Counted from the first letter of the stretch, positions 1 to 11,646 are shown. The stretch: DNA of 64,000 bases from Agapanthus africanus (GCA_030015575.1 JASDDO010000018.1:380923908-380987907), one strand, 5' to 3'. The notes: a model not told the origin generated them from the sequence alone. Numbers and translations: made by a program.

Positions 1-21
1 TGTCGTGTTCGCGAACGAGTT

Positions 22-1193
22 GTGGTTGGATATGGTTGCCCTTGGATTCGAGGTACTAAGATTTGGTTTTGCTCCCGTGCAGAAAACAGAAGATCAATGG
101 CTTCAACCTGCACTAACTGCAACTGCAACTCTCGCTCCATCCCATCTGGAGGAGTGACTTACGGGCCCCAAGCGGCTTCCATCTTCGCTATGTCGGTGGA
201 ACTGGTCACTCAGGCCACCACTAGATTGTTCTTCAGGACCATGCTCCCGCCAACGAGCTTCAGCGCTCCTGTACCATCACAAGAAGCTCAGAAGAAGTCG
301 GTCTTTGATCGGCTTACAACTACTGCGGTCCCTCTCAGTGGGTCTTCCAGCTCCAAAGCCTCAGTCTTTGATAGATTGGGCCAAAGCTCTAATGGGCCTG
401 TGAAGAAGCCCGCGATACCAGAAAGGGTTATCCCACAAAGGTATCCATCCCTGCTCCCGAAGTCGTCAAGGCGGCTTCTCCTGCCAAAGGGTCGGTTTTC
501 TCAAGACTGACTGTTTCAGCTCCTGTTCCAGACGAAATCGTCAAGGTTGCTTCCCCTACTCGGAAGTCTGCCTTCGATAGGTTGGCCATCCCCACTTAGC
601 GGACATCAGTCTTCAATAGGCTGACAACGATAACTTCTGACCAACACAGGAAGCATGAGGGAGTCACCCCTACGTCTGAGACAATCCCATCCGCACGACA
701 TACTCGCCGTCATCACTGGCGCCGAGTAAGGAAGGTTGGGGGTAGCTCCTCTTCTGGACTAACTCCGCCAGCTCCCATGGTGGAAATCGATGTTGCTGTT
801 CCAACTGGGAACAACTTTGAACCGTTTAGGAGGGTTCGCAAGAATGCTCCGACTGCCGTGCTGAAGAGGTCTCCACCACCTATGGAGATTACTACAGAAA
901 AGAAGCCGGAGCAGCCCCCTCAGCGGCTTTCTTCCAAAATTTACAAAGTCCGGCGACAGGTCCAGGAATCGGTGATTAACCAGGACTACTCTCGCCGGCA
1001 AAAGAAGCATAAAGCTCAGCGAGAAAAGAGCCATCTCGAGGTACCACAAAAGATGTCATCCGTCTGGGTGCCCGCTGCAATGGCCCCTTTGACTTCAACT
1101 GCTCACAAGAGAAGGAGGCCAGAGAAAGCCCCTGTGAACGCGGCAAACTGCAAGGACGTTGAATCTAGATGCCCCAAGTCCGGGGCATGGTAA
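22..1193 (+). pseudogene. Element G gag N-terminal region with repeated (S/A)VF(D/N)RL motif
   Basis: Broken open stretches (22-510 and 777-1193) encode a low-complexity Ser/Pro/Lys-rich protein. The short motif (S/A)V/AF(D/N/S)RL recurs about five times between roughly 295 and 623 (for example SVFDRL). Such linear motifs occur at the start of gag in plant Tat-like elements, and element C has diverged versions. Stops near 510 and 597 and frame changes separate the pieces. No catalytic domain is visible and the function of this part is unknown. The assignment rests on position and on the HTVYM motif that follows. Confidence 0.55.
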
Positions 1194-2212
1194 TACATAC
1201 CGTTTATATGGCTTCCGGAAAAGAAGAAAGCCGTGCTTCTACGGGTCATCGACTGCTTACCCGATCGATAACGAAGGCTCAGGAACAACAGCAGCAGAAA
1301 CTTTAGGAGATGCTGACTGCAATGGCCGCACTCATTGGGCCAAAAGAAAATCCATAGATCTCGGAGCAACGTTGGGAACAAGAAACTGATACCGAGTTCC
1401 TCCAAAGAATGCTCGAGAGGAAAGAAAGAGAGGCTGGGGAGCAGGCAACCAATATAAAATGAATGGCTCTTTTGTTCCAAGACATGGCTGGGATGATGTT
1501 ACAGCCGGAACCTCCAGCTGAAGACCCCCCGATCATCGTTGAAGACGACAAAGGGGAGACATCGAACCCTTCTCAGGCTCTTTTAGCAGCCAAATAGGAG
1601 ACCATCTCCAAGGCCGCTTTGGACGATTACATTGCGCAGCAAATATGAGCTCACCAGGCAAACAAAGCGGCTGGACAGATCGTTAAGACTGGACGACCTT
1701 ATCCAGGCTGGTATGACCAAATAAGGTACCCGCCGGGATATACGATCCCTAAATTTCATGTATATAAAGGGACGGGGAATCCACATCAGCATGTCGCTCA
1801 ATTCAGAGCCTTGCGCGGCAACACCGAGGGTGATGATAAACTTGTGCTCTGCCAGTTTGTTGGTAGCTTGTCGGAGATGGCATTCGAGTGGTATTCTGAA
1901 CTTCCAAACGACTCCGTCATGACTTTTGCAGAGATGGAGCTACTATTCACCCAGCGTTTCGCGAGTGCTAGTGAACGCACCCCAATAACGGCATTGATCA
2001 ATGCCAGGGTGATGCCAGGTGAAACGTGGGAGCAATACGCAATACGATGGCGAAATTTATGGTCAAAATGTGGGCAACGCATCGAGGAAGCACCGGCAGT
2101 GGGCATGTTCGTGGGCACTCTTGACCTTCAAGAAACTATTTCCCAATTCATGATGTTCTTCAAGCCGACCATGTTCCAGGCCATGATCGACAAACTGGCC
2201 CAAATGGACTAG
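1194..2212 (+). pseudogene. Element G gag: HTVYM motif, coiled-coil-like linker and capsid (Retrotrans_gag-like)
   Basis: The translated motif HTVYM lies near 1202 and is followed by a Gln/Glu-rich stretch. A gag capsid core follows, open from about 1650 to 2212. Landmarks are IPKFHVYKGTGNP, then a helix ending AFEWYSELPNDS, then FTQRFAS and IRWRNLWSKC. The layout matches the plant Ty3/Gypsy gag domain and the gag of element C at 50340-50748. Upstream in-frame stops (about 1595 and 1646) and a TAG at 2210-2212 break it. It would form the structural particle protein, and this copy cannot. Confidence 0.7.
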
Positions 2213-2586
2213 ATGGGTCATAGACCGTCTCCTTCAAAGCCGGAGCCGCGGAACGAAAAGGGTAAAGGGAAGGCGACCTTCGTCGCAAATACTCAACAGC
2301 AGCCCAGTGGCCCAAAACTAACTGATCGCCTAGACGAGAGGCGGCAATTCTATAATGAGAAGATGAAGCACCCTTATTCGTTTCCCCGGGACAAAATAAA
2401 GAGATTGTACGAGCTAGCGGTGCGTAACAGGCTCATCAATTTGCCGAATCCAAAACTACCGTTGCAACCCGGTGAGGCTAATAATCCCAATTATTTCCCC
2501 TACCATCAAAGGTAAGCCATCCAATTGAAGATTGCTTCATCTTTAAAGGCTGGATCAAAGATCAATACCAACAGGGCAAATTTGCC
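2213..2586 (+). pseudogene. Element G gag C-terminal part with first zinc-knuckle-like repeat
   Basis: The frame continues directly after the TAG at 2210. It encodes a Lys-rich linker, then a YSFPRDK...LYELA block, then a degenerate C-x2-H-x4-H-x4-C unit around 2495-2540 in which the first Cys is Phe. A one-base shift at about 2512-2516 moves the reading frame, so PYHQR and SHPIEDC are in different frames. This is the first of three related units in G (others at 3445 and 5737). The role is presumably nucleic acid binding, by analogy with nucleocapsid zinc knuckles. Confidence 0.6.
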
Positions 2587-5292
2587 TTGTCCGAGAATTG
2601 GAAGGTGAACCCGCCACAACCTCACGCTCTCAAGAAGACGGACACACCGGGGGCATCATGTTCTTTCGTAGAAGAAGCTCCATGGGAAGTCGTTCTTTCA
2701 GCCAAGACTAAAAGAATGATGAAGGATCTCCAAACGTGCCCGGCAATCAGGTGGAAGAATCCGCTGGAACCCGAGATTATCGAGGGAATGCTGAAGCCGC
2801 GCCCAACTCCAAAAATTGGTGGTGATAGTCAAAGCGCCCACACCCAGCCATCAAAATCTTCGAAGAAGGAGAAGAAGAAGACCAAAAAGCTCGTGAAGCA
2901 TGGTGACAAACGCACGGACCTGCAAAAGCAGATTGACGCGCTGGAAGAGTATAACCAGAAGGCGCGAACTCTGGTCACACTCCAAGAATTTCTCGATCAC
3001 GTCCTTGAGAATGGAGATGACGACAATAGAGAAGACTCGTCGGATGAATCTGAAGATTATATGGCAAGTTGCCATGTGATCTCTCACTCGTCAATAAATG
3101 ATGAAGAAGCTCCTTACACAGAGAAACTGAGGGCAGATCCTGAGCCTGAACTTCTAGGACCATCAGACGAAATGATCGATGCATTACTAAACGAAGCCCT
3201 TTTGAAAAGCAAAGCTGATCGAGAGCGCGAGATGGCCCTATTTGAAAAGGTCAAACGCCGGCGACTGGACGAAAGGGTTGAAACACTCCCACCAGATCAA
3301 AGTACATCCGCCATAAATAAAAGCAGGTTCAAGATAATGAAAATGTTCGCCAAAGCCATATCGATAGGAATGAAGCTGCCTTCTTTCAGAGAAAATTCTC
3401 CTGGCGGTATACATCTTGATGAGGCGAACGTACATCCTAACTTCTGCTTATATCATCAGAAGATCGCACACCCTACTGAAGAATTCAACGCTTTTAGAAA
3501 TTGGTGGCAAGGGTATGTCGCTCACAGGCAGCACTTCAAGAGGATGAAGCGTGAAGCTCGTCGACAGCAGAAAAATGCAACAGAAGAACGAGGAAGAGCT
3601 GCCGGCAACTGTCACATGGTTGATAATAAGGAACCACAAGTTCTCACCTTCGGGAGCGATTCGGAAGAAGAAATGACTTTCGACCCTCTCTTCAAAGAAT
3701 CCACCTCAGGAAAAGAGGACGAAATGAAGACCTGTGAGAACATTCAGCTGTGCAATCGTACGCTGCTTGAAAAGAATCTCGGGCCTGCAAACAAGGGATC
3801 GAATAAAAAGGATAAGGGGAAAGAAAAGATCCCTGAGGATATCTCCCTCGATGATCGAGTCATCGAAGAGCAGGCAGCCAAGGACCCGCCCAAGAAAAAT
3901 AAGGTGGATTACAATGTTCTGGCACACCTGAGAAAACTACCCTCGCAACTAAGTATTCTCGATGCCCTTCTGCTATCTAAGGAGGTGAGAGATTCCCAGA
4001 TCAAGGCACTACAAAAGCCCGAACAGTTCCAGGCTTTCCTCGCCGAAGAAAAGATGAAGGATGAGCTGGAAGAAGTGCACACGGACGATATCACCTTCGG
4101 CGATGAGGATCTCCTCCTCGGGACTTGTGAGCATAACCGCCCCCTTTATGTCTCCGGATACTGTCATAATATCAAGATAGGCAAAATCCTAGTTGACAAT
4201 GGGTCCTCCGTTAATCTCCTCAATGTAAGAGTGTTGAAGGAAATCTGCATGAGCGTTCAGCACCTCGCTCGTGATAAAATCACCATCTCCGGTTTTGACT
4301 CCCAGTCGTCATGGATGCTCGGGTCTATGATACTAACGTTGCGCTTTGGGCTGCTCGTCACGGACATTAAATTTCACGTCATTGACGCCAAGACATGCTA
4401 CAATGCTTTGCTCAGTAGGCCTTGGTTACACGAGTACAACATCATCCCTTCTACACAACACCAGTGTATAAAGTATTTCAAGGATGGTCTCGAGTATGCT
4501 GTGACAGGGGAACTAAACCCATTCTCTGTGAACAAAGTCCGCAAATACGAAGATGCAAAATACTTCCTGCCAGATTTCGAAGACACGGAAAGATGTCACA
4601 AATCAGAGGACAAGAACAAAGCTATCATCACTATTCCAGTCTTTGGGAGTGATACCGAGGAGGAAGAAGAAATAGTTTATTCAGGTCCGCCCCAATGCAA
4701 CAAGCCAGGACCGACCACCCCTATGTTGATCTTCGTCTGCGACTCGGAAGATGAAGTCAATGCCGTATTTTCTGTTCGGCCATCAATTCAAGCCTTTGCT
4801 AATGATGATCGGAGTTTGCAAATCGCCATGGTTCCGCGGGAGCATTACAAAGAGCTCAATGCACTTAATGCCTATAGTGTGCAGGAACTGCAGACATTCT
4901 ACGTCCCTCCCAGGCGAAAGGGTGAAAAGGCGATCCTATTCTACCGTTCTGGGGAAACCAAAGTGGAAAAAGAAATCTTGCACGACGCCGATTCTACGCT
5001 TGACAGGCTCCAGCCCATCCGTCTGCCTAGATACTACACAGAAGGGTTGAAGAGGCTCTTGAGACGCCAAGGTGTACCCCTTAAGCAAACTGCTCGACAA
5101 GCACGGTTCTATAACAAGATCTGGAACGTCCCCGGAACTCAGCAAAAGTTGTCCAATGGGAAAATAGAAATCATCGGGCTTGGGTATGTTCAATCCAAGA
5201 AACGGGAGCTATTCCGCAACTGCTACGTCATACATGACTTTGATGAAGAAGGAGATGCTCTGTGGGAAGATGTTAACCCTGAACCAAAATGA
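2587..5292 (+). pseudogene. Element G long open frame: gag linker, second knuckle-like unit and aspartic protease
   Basis: This is a 901-codon stretch. Residues 1-280 are charged and Lys/Glu-rich. A second knuckle-like unit at 3445-3486 keeps C-x2-H-x4-H but has Phe for the last Cys. The retroviral-type aspartic protease follows, with the active-site strand ILVDNGSSVNLL (Asp at residue 537, nucleotide 4195) and a downstream YNALLSRPWLH motif typical of plant Gypsy proteases. Acidic and Pro-rich linkers lead on towards RT. The frame ends in a TGA at 5290 and reading continues in the same frame. The displayed start is only the first codon after the upstream frameshift. Confidence 0.7.
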
Positions 5293-5844
5293 GCTCCCGT
5301 CGTGAAAATACCAAGTCCGTCGTTTGAAGAACGGATGGACAAGCTAATAAAGGAAGCAGGTCAAAAGGTTCGAGACGACCATAATCGCGAAATGACCATC
5401 TACGAGAAAGCCAGAACGCAACGCCTCCTTCAGCAGGCTACGAAAAATGAAAATGCTCCTCCTTGTCAACCCGTCATACAAAAGGCCCAGCTCAGAGGCA
5501 GAAATAAACCCAAGAGCGGGAAAGGCATTCGACAGCGACAAAGCGGGATCAAGAAGCCACACGATCAGGAATCGAGTAATCCGGGTTCGTCTCTTATAAA
5601 GAAAATGAGTCGAGCGTATTCTTTTTCCCAAGACAAGACAAGGAAGATACTTGATCTTGCCATAAAACATCAAATGATTACCCTCCCGGAGTCCAAGCAC
5701 CCCGAGCAAGCAGGCGAAGTCTCTCACCCGGACTATTGCTCCTATCACAGGGCAATAGGACATCCTATCGAAGACTGCTTCATATTTAAAGACTGGGTAG
5801 AAGACCAGTATCAACTCGGCAGGTTCGCTCTATCCAGCAATTAG
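5293..5844 (+). pseudogene. Element G linker with intact C-x2-H-x4-H-x4-C unit
   Basis: Same frame as the preceding and following segments, bounded by TGA (5290-5292) and TAG (5842-5844). It encodes a basic linker, then the YSFSQDKTRKILDLAI block, then the only complete knuckle-like unit of G at 5737-5778 (Cys, His, His, Cys at spacing 2, 4, 4), ending in IFKDWVEDQYQLG. The block is closely related to both units of element C (51134 and 52106). Zn binding is inferred from the spacing. Confidence 0.65.
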
Positions 5845-7329
5845 AGGATAATCCCGCCGCAGAAGTATGAACCGAAAGCCCCGTATACAGCGAGAATGGA
5901 GCCAGATCAATATCGGTTTTGGAAGCGATCTCGTACCTGCCACGTGATAACGCTATCAGAAGAAGAGCCTGAGAATATGGATGAGCTCCCCTGGTGTTTC
6001 GAAAACGATGATGGCGAGGTGATCTCAGAATTTCTACCGCCGCCAAAAGAGCTGGAAGATGGGATACATACTACCGCAAATAACCTCACAAAAATTGACT
6101 TGGGAACGACAAACGACCCCCGGCCAGCATTCGTCAGTGAGCTGTTGTCTGAAGAAAAGATGGCTACGCTAAAGGACGTGCTCATGCAGCATAAAGATTG
6201 CTTTGCATGGAACTACTCCGAGATGCCGGGGCTAGATCCGGAAATAGCTGTACACAAATTGGCAATATCTCCGGACGTCAAGCCGATCAAACAAGCACCA
6301 AGAAGAATACGGCTTGAGCTTGAGATGAGCATCAACGTCGAAGTTAAGAAGTTAATCGACTCCGGCTTCATCCAAGAGGTTCAGTACCCTGAATGGATCG
6401 CCAATATCGTCCCAGTGATGAAGAAAAATGGGACGGTGCGCATATGTGTGGACTTTCAGGATCTCAATAAAGCCTGCCCGAAGGAAGACTTCCCAGTACC
6501 AGTCACTGAGCTGATGATAGATAATACGTCCACTCACGAAGTTTTCTCCTTCATGGACGGCTCATCAAGATACAATCAGATAAAGATGCATCCCGAAGAC
6601 CAGAAGCATACCGCTTTCCGGACTCCTTTAGGCATATTCTGCTACAAGGTGATGCCCTTCGGCCTAAAGAACACCGGTGCCATCTATCAGAGGGCCATGA
6701 CGAAGATTTTCGATGACCTCATAAATGAAATTGTCAAATGCTATATCGACGACCTCGTGGTTAAAAGCAAATCATACGAGGAACATTTAGAGCATCTAAA
6801 GATCGTGTTCCAGTGCCTTCGGAAATACAACTTGAAGATGAACCCTCTCAAATGCGCGTTCGGAGTTTCCTCGGGCAAATTCCTAGGATTCATCATACGA
6901 CGTCGAGGTATCGAGATAGACCCGTTGAAGATCAAGGCAATTATGGAAATGCCCCCGCCAAAGACTCTCAAGCAACTGCGGTCTCTCCAAGGAAAGCTCG
7001 CATACATCCGGCGATTCATAGCCAACCTTTCAGGCAAGTGCCGCCCCTACAGTCACCTGATGAAGAAAGGAACCCCTTTCATCTGGGATCACAAATGCCA
7101 AAGCACACTCGACGAAATCAAACAATACCTACAGAATCCTCCGGTGCTAACCGCTCCGGTCAAGGGAAAGCCTCTTATTCTGTATACAACAGCCCTCGAA
7201 GGTTCTCTAGGCGCATTATGGGCACAAGAGAATGACCAAGGAAGGAAGAGATCCCTTTACTATTTGAGTCGAGTTCTCCGGGGGCAGAAAATAATTACTC
7301 TCCCATCGAAAAACACTGCCTGGCGTTGA
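5845..7329 (+). pseudogene. Element G reverse transcriptase and start of RNase H
   Basis: The frame is open from just after the TAG at 5842, with the first ATG at 5896 (477 codons). RT landmarks counted from that ATG are the first catalytic Asp in FSFMDGSSRYNQI (residue 221), MPFGLKNTGAIYQRAM, and YIDDLVVKS (residues 283-286). The thumb/connection GFIIRRRGIEIDP and LQGKLAYIRRFI follow, then a degenerate RNase H start (LILYTTALEGSLGALWAQEN). A frameshift near 7280 ends the correct frame, and the annotated end at 7329 is a stop reached out of frame. RT would copy element RNA into cDNA. It is recognisable but not functional. Confidence 0.85.
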
Positions 7330-7550
7330 TCTTCACGATAACGAAGCTCAGACACTACGCGTTGGCACATGAGGTCCATCTCATATCGAAGGTGGATCCT
7401 CTCAAATACTTGATGTCGAAAGCCATATTAACAGGACGGCTCGCTAAATGGGCCCTGCTCTTGATGGAATTCTCGATAACTTATCGTCCTCTCAAGGCAG
7501 TGAAAGGCCAGGCCATCGCCGACTTCCTCGCTGAGCATCTGATATCTGCC
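7283..7550 (+). pseudogene. Element G RNase H fragment, truncated by element A1
   Basis: After a frameshift the RNase H sequence continues (YSPIEKHCLALIFTITKLRHY, then ADFLAEH). It stops abruptly where the LTR of A1 begins at 7551. The rest of RNase H and the integrase do not appear in this window, so they either lie right of 64000 or were lost. Confidence 0.7.
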
Positions 7551-9658
7551 TGTTGGATATAGTGCCCTCAGAGTCAATTATTGGATCACAGGCACGTGAT
7601 TGCAATGATTGAGGGAGGACCTATACCGGTAGGACAGTCTTACTCGAGAGGTTTGTATACTATCTGGTTTGTCTTTATCATCGTGTACATGCTTTAGGTG
7701 ATATTGTAGTTCACTATTACACGTTAATAGATGATAGTATACTATCTGGTTTATCTTTATCATCGTACACTGCTTTAGGTGACATTACAGGTCACTATTG
7801 CACGTTGGTAGAGCCCATAGGATTCTTGCTTGACGACCAGCAGTATGATGGCGATCATATATGTGGGAACTGGGGTCTATAAGCACATCCTTAAAAGGTC
7901 CCTAGTCGTGGGAGTTTCGAGACTGGGCATCGATACTCCATTAGACTAGTGTATGCAGTCGAGACCCCGACGAGGGGCGGTGGCCAGTCTCACAAGCCAT
8001 TGGTGTCAGTTGGATCACCTAAGATGTATACAGGTGCCCATTGGGTTATGAGTACACCGGACAGGACTCGCCGGGAACATACTAGTTGGTATTATACCTA
8101 GCGTCAGATAGCAGTTCCCTGGTGACATGTGTACAGGTTAGTTCATTGACCTGAGATCGTCATTTGTCTCGTGTGAGTTCCCACTGTGCTTTGATTACTA
8201 CCCTACCAGGGCTCAAAGGAGTCGTGCAAACAGGTTTTAGTTGGGTACAGTCCCGAGCCACATGGAGGCAAGTGAGCGGATCGGCAGGGGATTCATCTCT
8301 CCCGGTATTGGGGGTGAGATCGCGCTGTGTCTAGGAGAGCCATTACACAAAGCCCTCGGCCGAGGCAGGAGATTTACTGGTAGGTATTCCAGTAGTATCT
8401 CAGGGTGTTCTGGGCTACACTCTGACACGACTTGTACCGCTTTTGGGGGTCTGATTTTTACCAACCCCTAGGCCCGACATGCAATGCTCATAGACGAACG
8501 GACCGGACTGTATGGATATTGTCACTGACAGGTTCAGTAGGGTGTCAGGATGAGTTCACTCATCGACCTCCCTTTTGGTCAATACCTGGTAGCTCGTTAC
8601 GTACGGCTAATACCTCTGACGTGCTTGTGGTTAAATCCACAGCCAAAGTATTGACGAGTTTTTAGAGACCCCACAGACAGTTTCTCAAGTTTCGGGCGAA
8701 ACGTTGTAGGGGCCGTATGATATATGGCAGGGTTCGATCATATACGTGCGGTATTGCACGGATCATGATTGGGAGGATCATACTAGTGGGCTTTGGTTTA
8801 AGCCGGATCCTAGTATTAGATTTGTTGGATTACTTTAGTCTCATCGCATTCGCATTCAGTCGGAATGCGGATGCATGTATGTATATACAGGTGAGGGGTA
8901 TCCTTGTGATCCGTTACGAATTTACTTTAGATGTTGCCGTATCTTTTTGTTGTGGAAAACATTTGGATTAATGTTTGCATTTGGAAATAATGAGCTAGAA
9001 TTCATCATGAGATGCATTAAATGTGACATAGACATATATAGTGACTCATGGTCTTTTTTTTGTGAAAAATGTCACATTTAGTGATTGATTTGTGGATGAA
9101 ATGAGAGGAGGAGAGAGGAAGGGCAGCCATGTGATGGTCGTGAGCTCTCATATTATGCTTCTCACTCTCTCTCATTTAATCACACATATCACAAAAGAAA
9201 AAGAGAGAGGCAACTCCTTCTTCTTCTTCCTCTTTCTTCTCTAGCTCAAATCTCCATTAATGGCAACACCTATAACCTCCATCCAAATCAATGGATGCAA
9301 GAGACAAAGTGATCACAAACATTCTCTCCATCACCTTGGACACGTCGGCTAGCACACTTCATGCCCGAGTTGCTTCGGACGAAACGGGAGCCCGTAAAAA
9401 GACTCGTAGATGTGGTGCCCTTTCCGACGAGGAGATCAAGACCGGAGTTGCCGCGAGGAGCTTGGGATGGTGGCCAAAGACCGAAGGACACGGATCGATC
9501 GGTATAGCTTTCCAACCCTCTCTCTAGATAGCTAGTAGTAGGTTAATGGTTCGATCCGGGTTTTAAGCATACGATAACGCCGGTTTCTAGTTTAGAAAAA
9601 TTTTCGTTTCTGCATTTTGGCCTCGGAAAGACGGCCGGGGTGCTACCGTAGACTTACA
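7551..9658 (+). repeat. Element A1 5' LTR
   Basis: Begins TGTTGGATATAG and ends CTTACA just before the PBS. It shares near full-length similarity with 45100-47192 and 58401-60512. It contains a tandem duplication of about 85 bp (7658-7805) and a core shared with the LTRs of B and D (7900-8460). The 3' part has a CT-rich tract (9160-9240). Short reading frames on both strands are not conserved as proteins. Confidence 0.9.
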
Positions 9659-9670
9659 TGGTATCAGAGC
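9659..9670 (+). other. Element A1 primer binding site
   Basis: TGGTATCAGAGC directly follows the 5' LTR. It is the standard plant retrotransposon site complementary to the 3' end of initiator Met tRNA. Confidence 0.9.
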
Positions 9671-9868
9671 TACGCCATTAACCTTTACTAGCTTGCTCTA
9701 ACGTGTTTAGAACTTCGATCGAACGAAATTTTCAAAAACTGCATTTCCAAGTCATCAGTTTCTGTCGAAATTTTTCTGTTGTCAAAAATTATTTGGTGTA
9801 TTGCAGAAAATCAGGTAGGGTTTTCTAGGGGCACTGAAGAAATTTGGTAGATTAACTCCTCAGGAACG

Positions 9869-9915
9869 CCGCGGAACCGCGGCCTAACCCTAGTTTTGAC
9901 CGCGGTTCCGCCGCC
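9869..9915 (+). other. GC-rich leader hairpin, element A1
   Basis: The arms at about 9869-9882 and 9900-9915 pair over at least 12 consecutive bases (GCGGAACCGCGG with its complement), with a 17-nt loop. It lies 210 nt after the PBS. A hairpin occurs at the same distance in B, A2, A3 and D. Confidence 0.7.
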
Positions 9916-10879
9916 ATTATAGCTCTTCATTGGACCAAATTTCTTCAGGTGGTCTCTGACTTGGAAATGGGGTTTCTGGTATTTTATTTTTGGGCCCAGA
10001 TTTGTTTGAGTACTGGGAATTGTGCTTGGGGCCCACTTCGGAAAATTTAGTCGATCGAAAATTTTAAACATGTTAGTTCACAGTATTTACATTATATCTG
10101 CGACCGTGAATGTCATTTGATCGGTAAATCCTGTCTAATTGCTATAGTTCTTTTAGACGGATTTGCGAACGTGACATTCACGTTGATGTTCTGTGTTGTG
10201 CTGTGATGTTGCGGATTTGTCGTGGTGGATAGCCTGGATGCAATAGTAGTACAATTTGGTTGTATTTGTACATTTGATATTGAGGGGCGAGCGTCCGACA
10301 TGTGGACTGCCGTCACTGCTTGTTTGTATATTATTCTTTTCGGGGCACGACCGGGCTGAGGTCGATGTACTCGTTGTATATTTTACTTTCTGTACTAGGA
10401 TTACCCCGCGGTGGGGTGTACGGATAGCCGGATTCTAGAGGGCAACAGGCCCGCATCTCATGGCTTTGAGACGGAGGGGGCTTCACTTTAGAATTGGCGG
10501 GCTATTCGCCGCACTCGTAGGGGGTACAGGTTGACCCAAGGAGGGGTGCTCAGGTTACCGGATTTCATAAAGTGCTGGGTGGTCCATTCACTTTGTTGAA
10601 GTGGGCTGCCTCGCTTCAGGTTTTGGTGGGTAACTTGCCGCGCCCGTAGGGGTCTAGGATTTCATTGCACAGGCTATCCACACGACCAGGGGACGTCGGG
10701 TTTCAGTAGCGGCTCTATGAAACCTGGGGATCCCAGATTATCCGTATTGTTCTGTGATGCTTATTACATTTCTTTGATGTTGCATTTTATCACGCCATGA
10801 GCGAATATTATATATTGATATATATACTAGTAGATGTTGTATATGTTTTACACCCGTGCTGGTCCAGTCCCCGCTCTGT

Positions 10880-10900
10880 CGTTAGTTAAGTAACCTAACG
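10880..10900 (+). other. Conserved CGTTAG...CTAACG hairpin, element A1
   Basis: A 21-nt stem-loop (arms CGTTAG/CTAACG extended by TTA/TAA, one bulged C). The identical sequence recurs in B and A3, with small changes in A2 and D. It is followed by a well conserved block (GGTGATGACGGG, GCGAATGCGGATGGCATA). Confidence 0.7.
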
Positions 10901-11456
10901 GGTGATGACGGGACCCAGTGGCGAATGCGGATGGCATATACGTACATCATATTTTCGTTCTTTTGTGGTGTGATCAATTGATGGGACTGCGTTGATTCAG
11001 ATCAATGCAAGCTAAACAAACCTATTCTGATGTTGTTGGAACATTTTTCAAAAAAGCTTTTATTGCGAGGACGTTCTCTTTTGTTTTGCACAGTGGTATT
11101 TGGTTATGAATATCCAGCACCTCAGTCGACGAGGCAAGGGCCGAGATCCTTTCACCGGGAGTGACCCCTTGGACAGAAGTTTGCGTCAGGGCAATAACTT
11201 CACTATAGCCGATTGCTTTTTGCTTTGCATCGCGGTATTCAGTTGGAATATCCTGCACCTCATTCTACAGGGAAAGAGCCGAGATCCCTTCACCGGGAGT
11301 GACCTCTTTAGCAAAGGTTTTCGCCACTATATTTTTATAAAAAGCTATGCAGTTCCTTCAACGATATCAAGTTCATTACGTTAAAGGTTTTTCGCCAAAA
11401 ACCTGCCGTAGACCTCCATCATTTCTTACGGGTATTATTTAGTATTCGTGCTGCGT

Positions 11457-11646
11457 TTGTTGACCTAGTCAAGACGTAGTGTTCGGTAGCTAAGTGGTGC
11501 TTGTTTGTTGCATAAATGGGATTGGTTAGGACAGTCGTGCGGCCTTGTTGACCTACTCAAGGGCTCGTACGGATGGGTTTAATGCAGTCCAGAATAATGA
11601 CGGGTTGAACTTGACTAGCGGTTTATGGTTTGTTGACCTAGTCAAG
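11457..11646 (+). other. Triplicated stem-loop, element A1 (loop CTA)
   Basis: Three copies of TTGTTGACCTAGTCAAG occur at 11457-11473, 11545-11561 (one change in the stem) and 11630-11646. Each can fold as TTGAC, loop CTA, GTCAA. The spacing is 88 and 85 bp. The flanks match those of the equivalent copies in B, D and A3. Confidence 0.75.

Larger units (their letters stand above)
1..7550 (+). mobile_element. Element G: truncated Tat-like Ty3/Gypsy retrotransposon
   Basis: This is the internal region of a Ty3/Gypsy element carrying gag, protease, reverse transcriptase and the start of RNase H in that order. The RT style (YIDDLVVKS, an MDG active-site strand) and the gag with C-x2-H-x4-H-x4-C knuckles point to the Tat lineage. 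Its 5' LTR lies left of the window. The right part (end of RNase H, integrase, 3' LTR) is missing because the LTR of element A1 starts at 7551. The frame is broken by several stops and at least two frameshifts, so the copy is dead. The lineage call is from family resemblance. Confidence 0.85.

Noticed and set aside
8237..8464. A minus-strand open frame (VQVVSECSPEHPEI) recurring in LTRs near 12552, 31348, 39516, 40216, 45768 and 58930
   Set aside because: It recurs because the LTR core is related. It runs antisense to transcription, its ends differ between families and no protein family is recognised.
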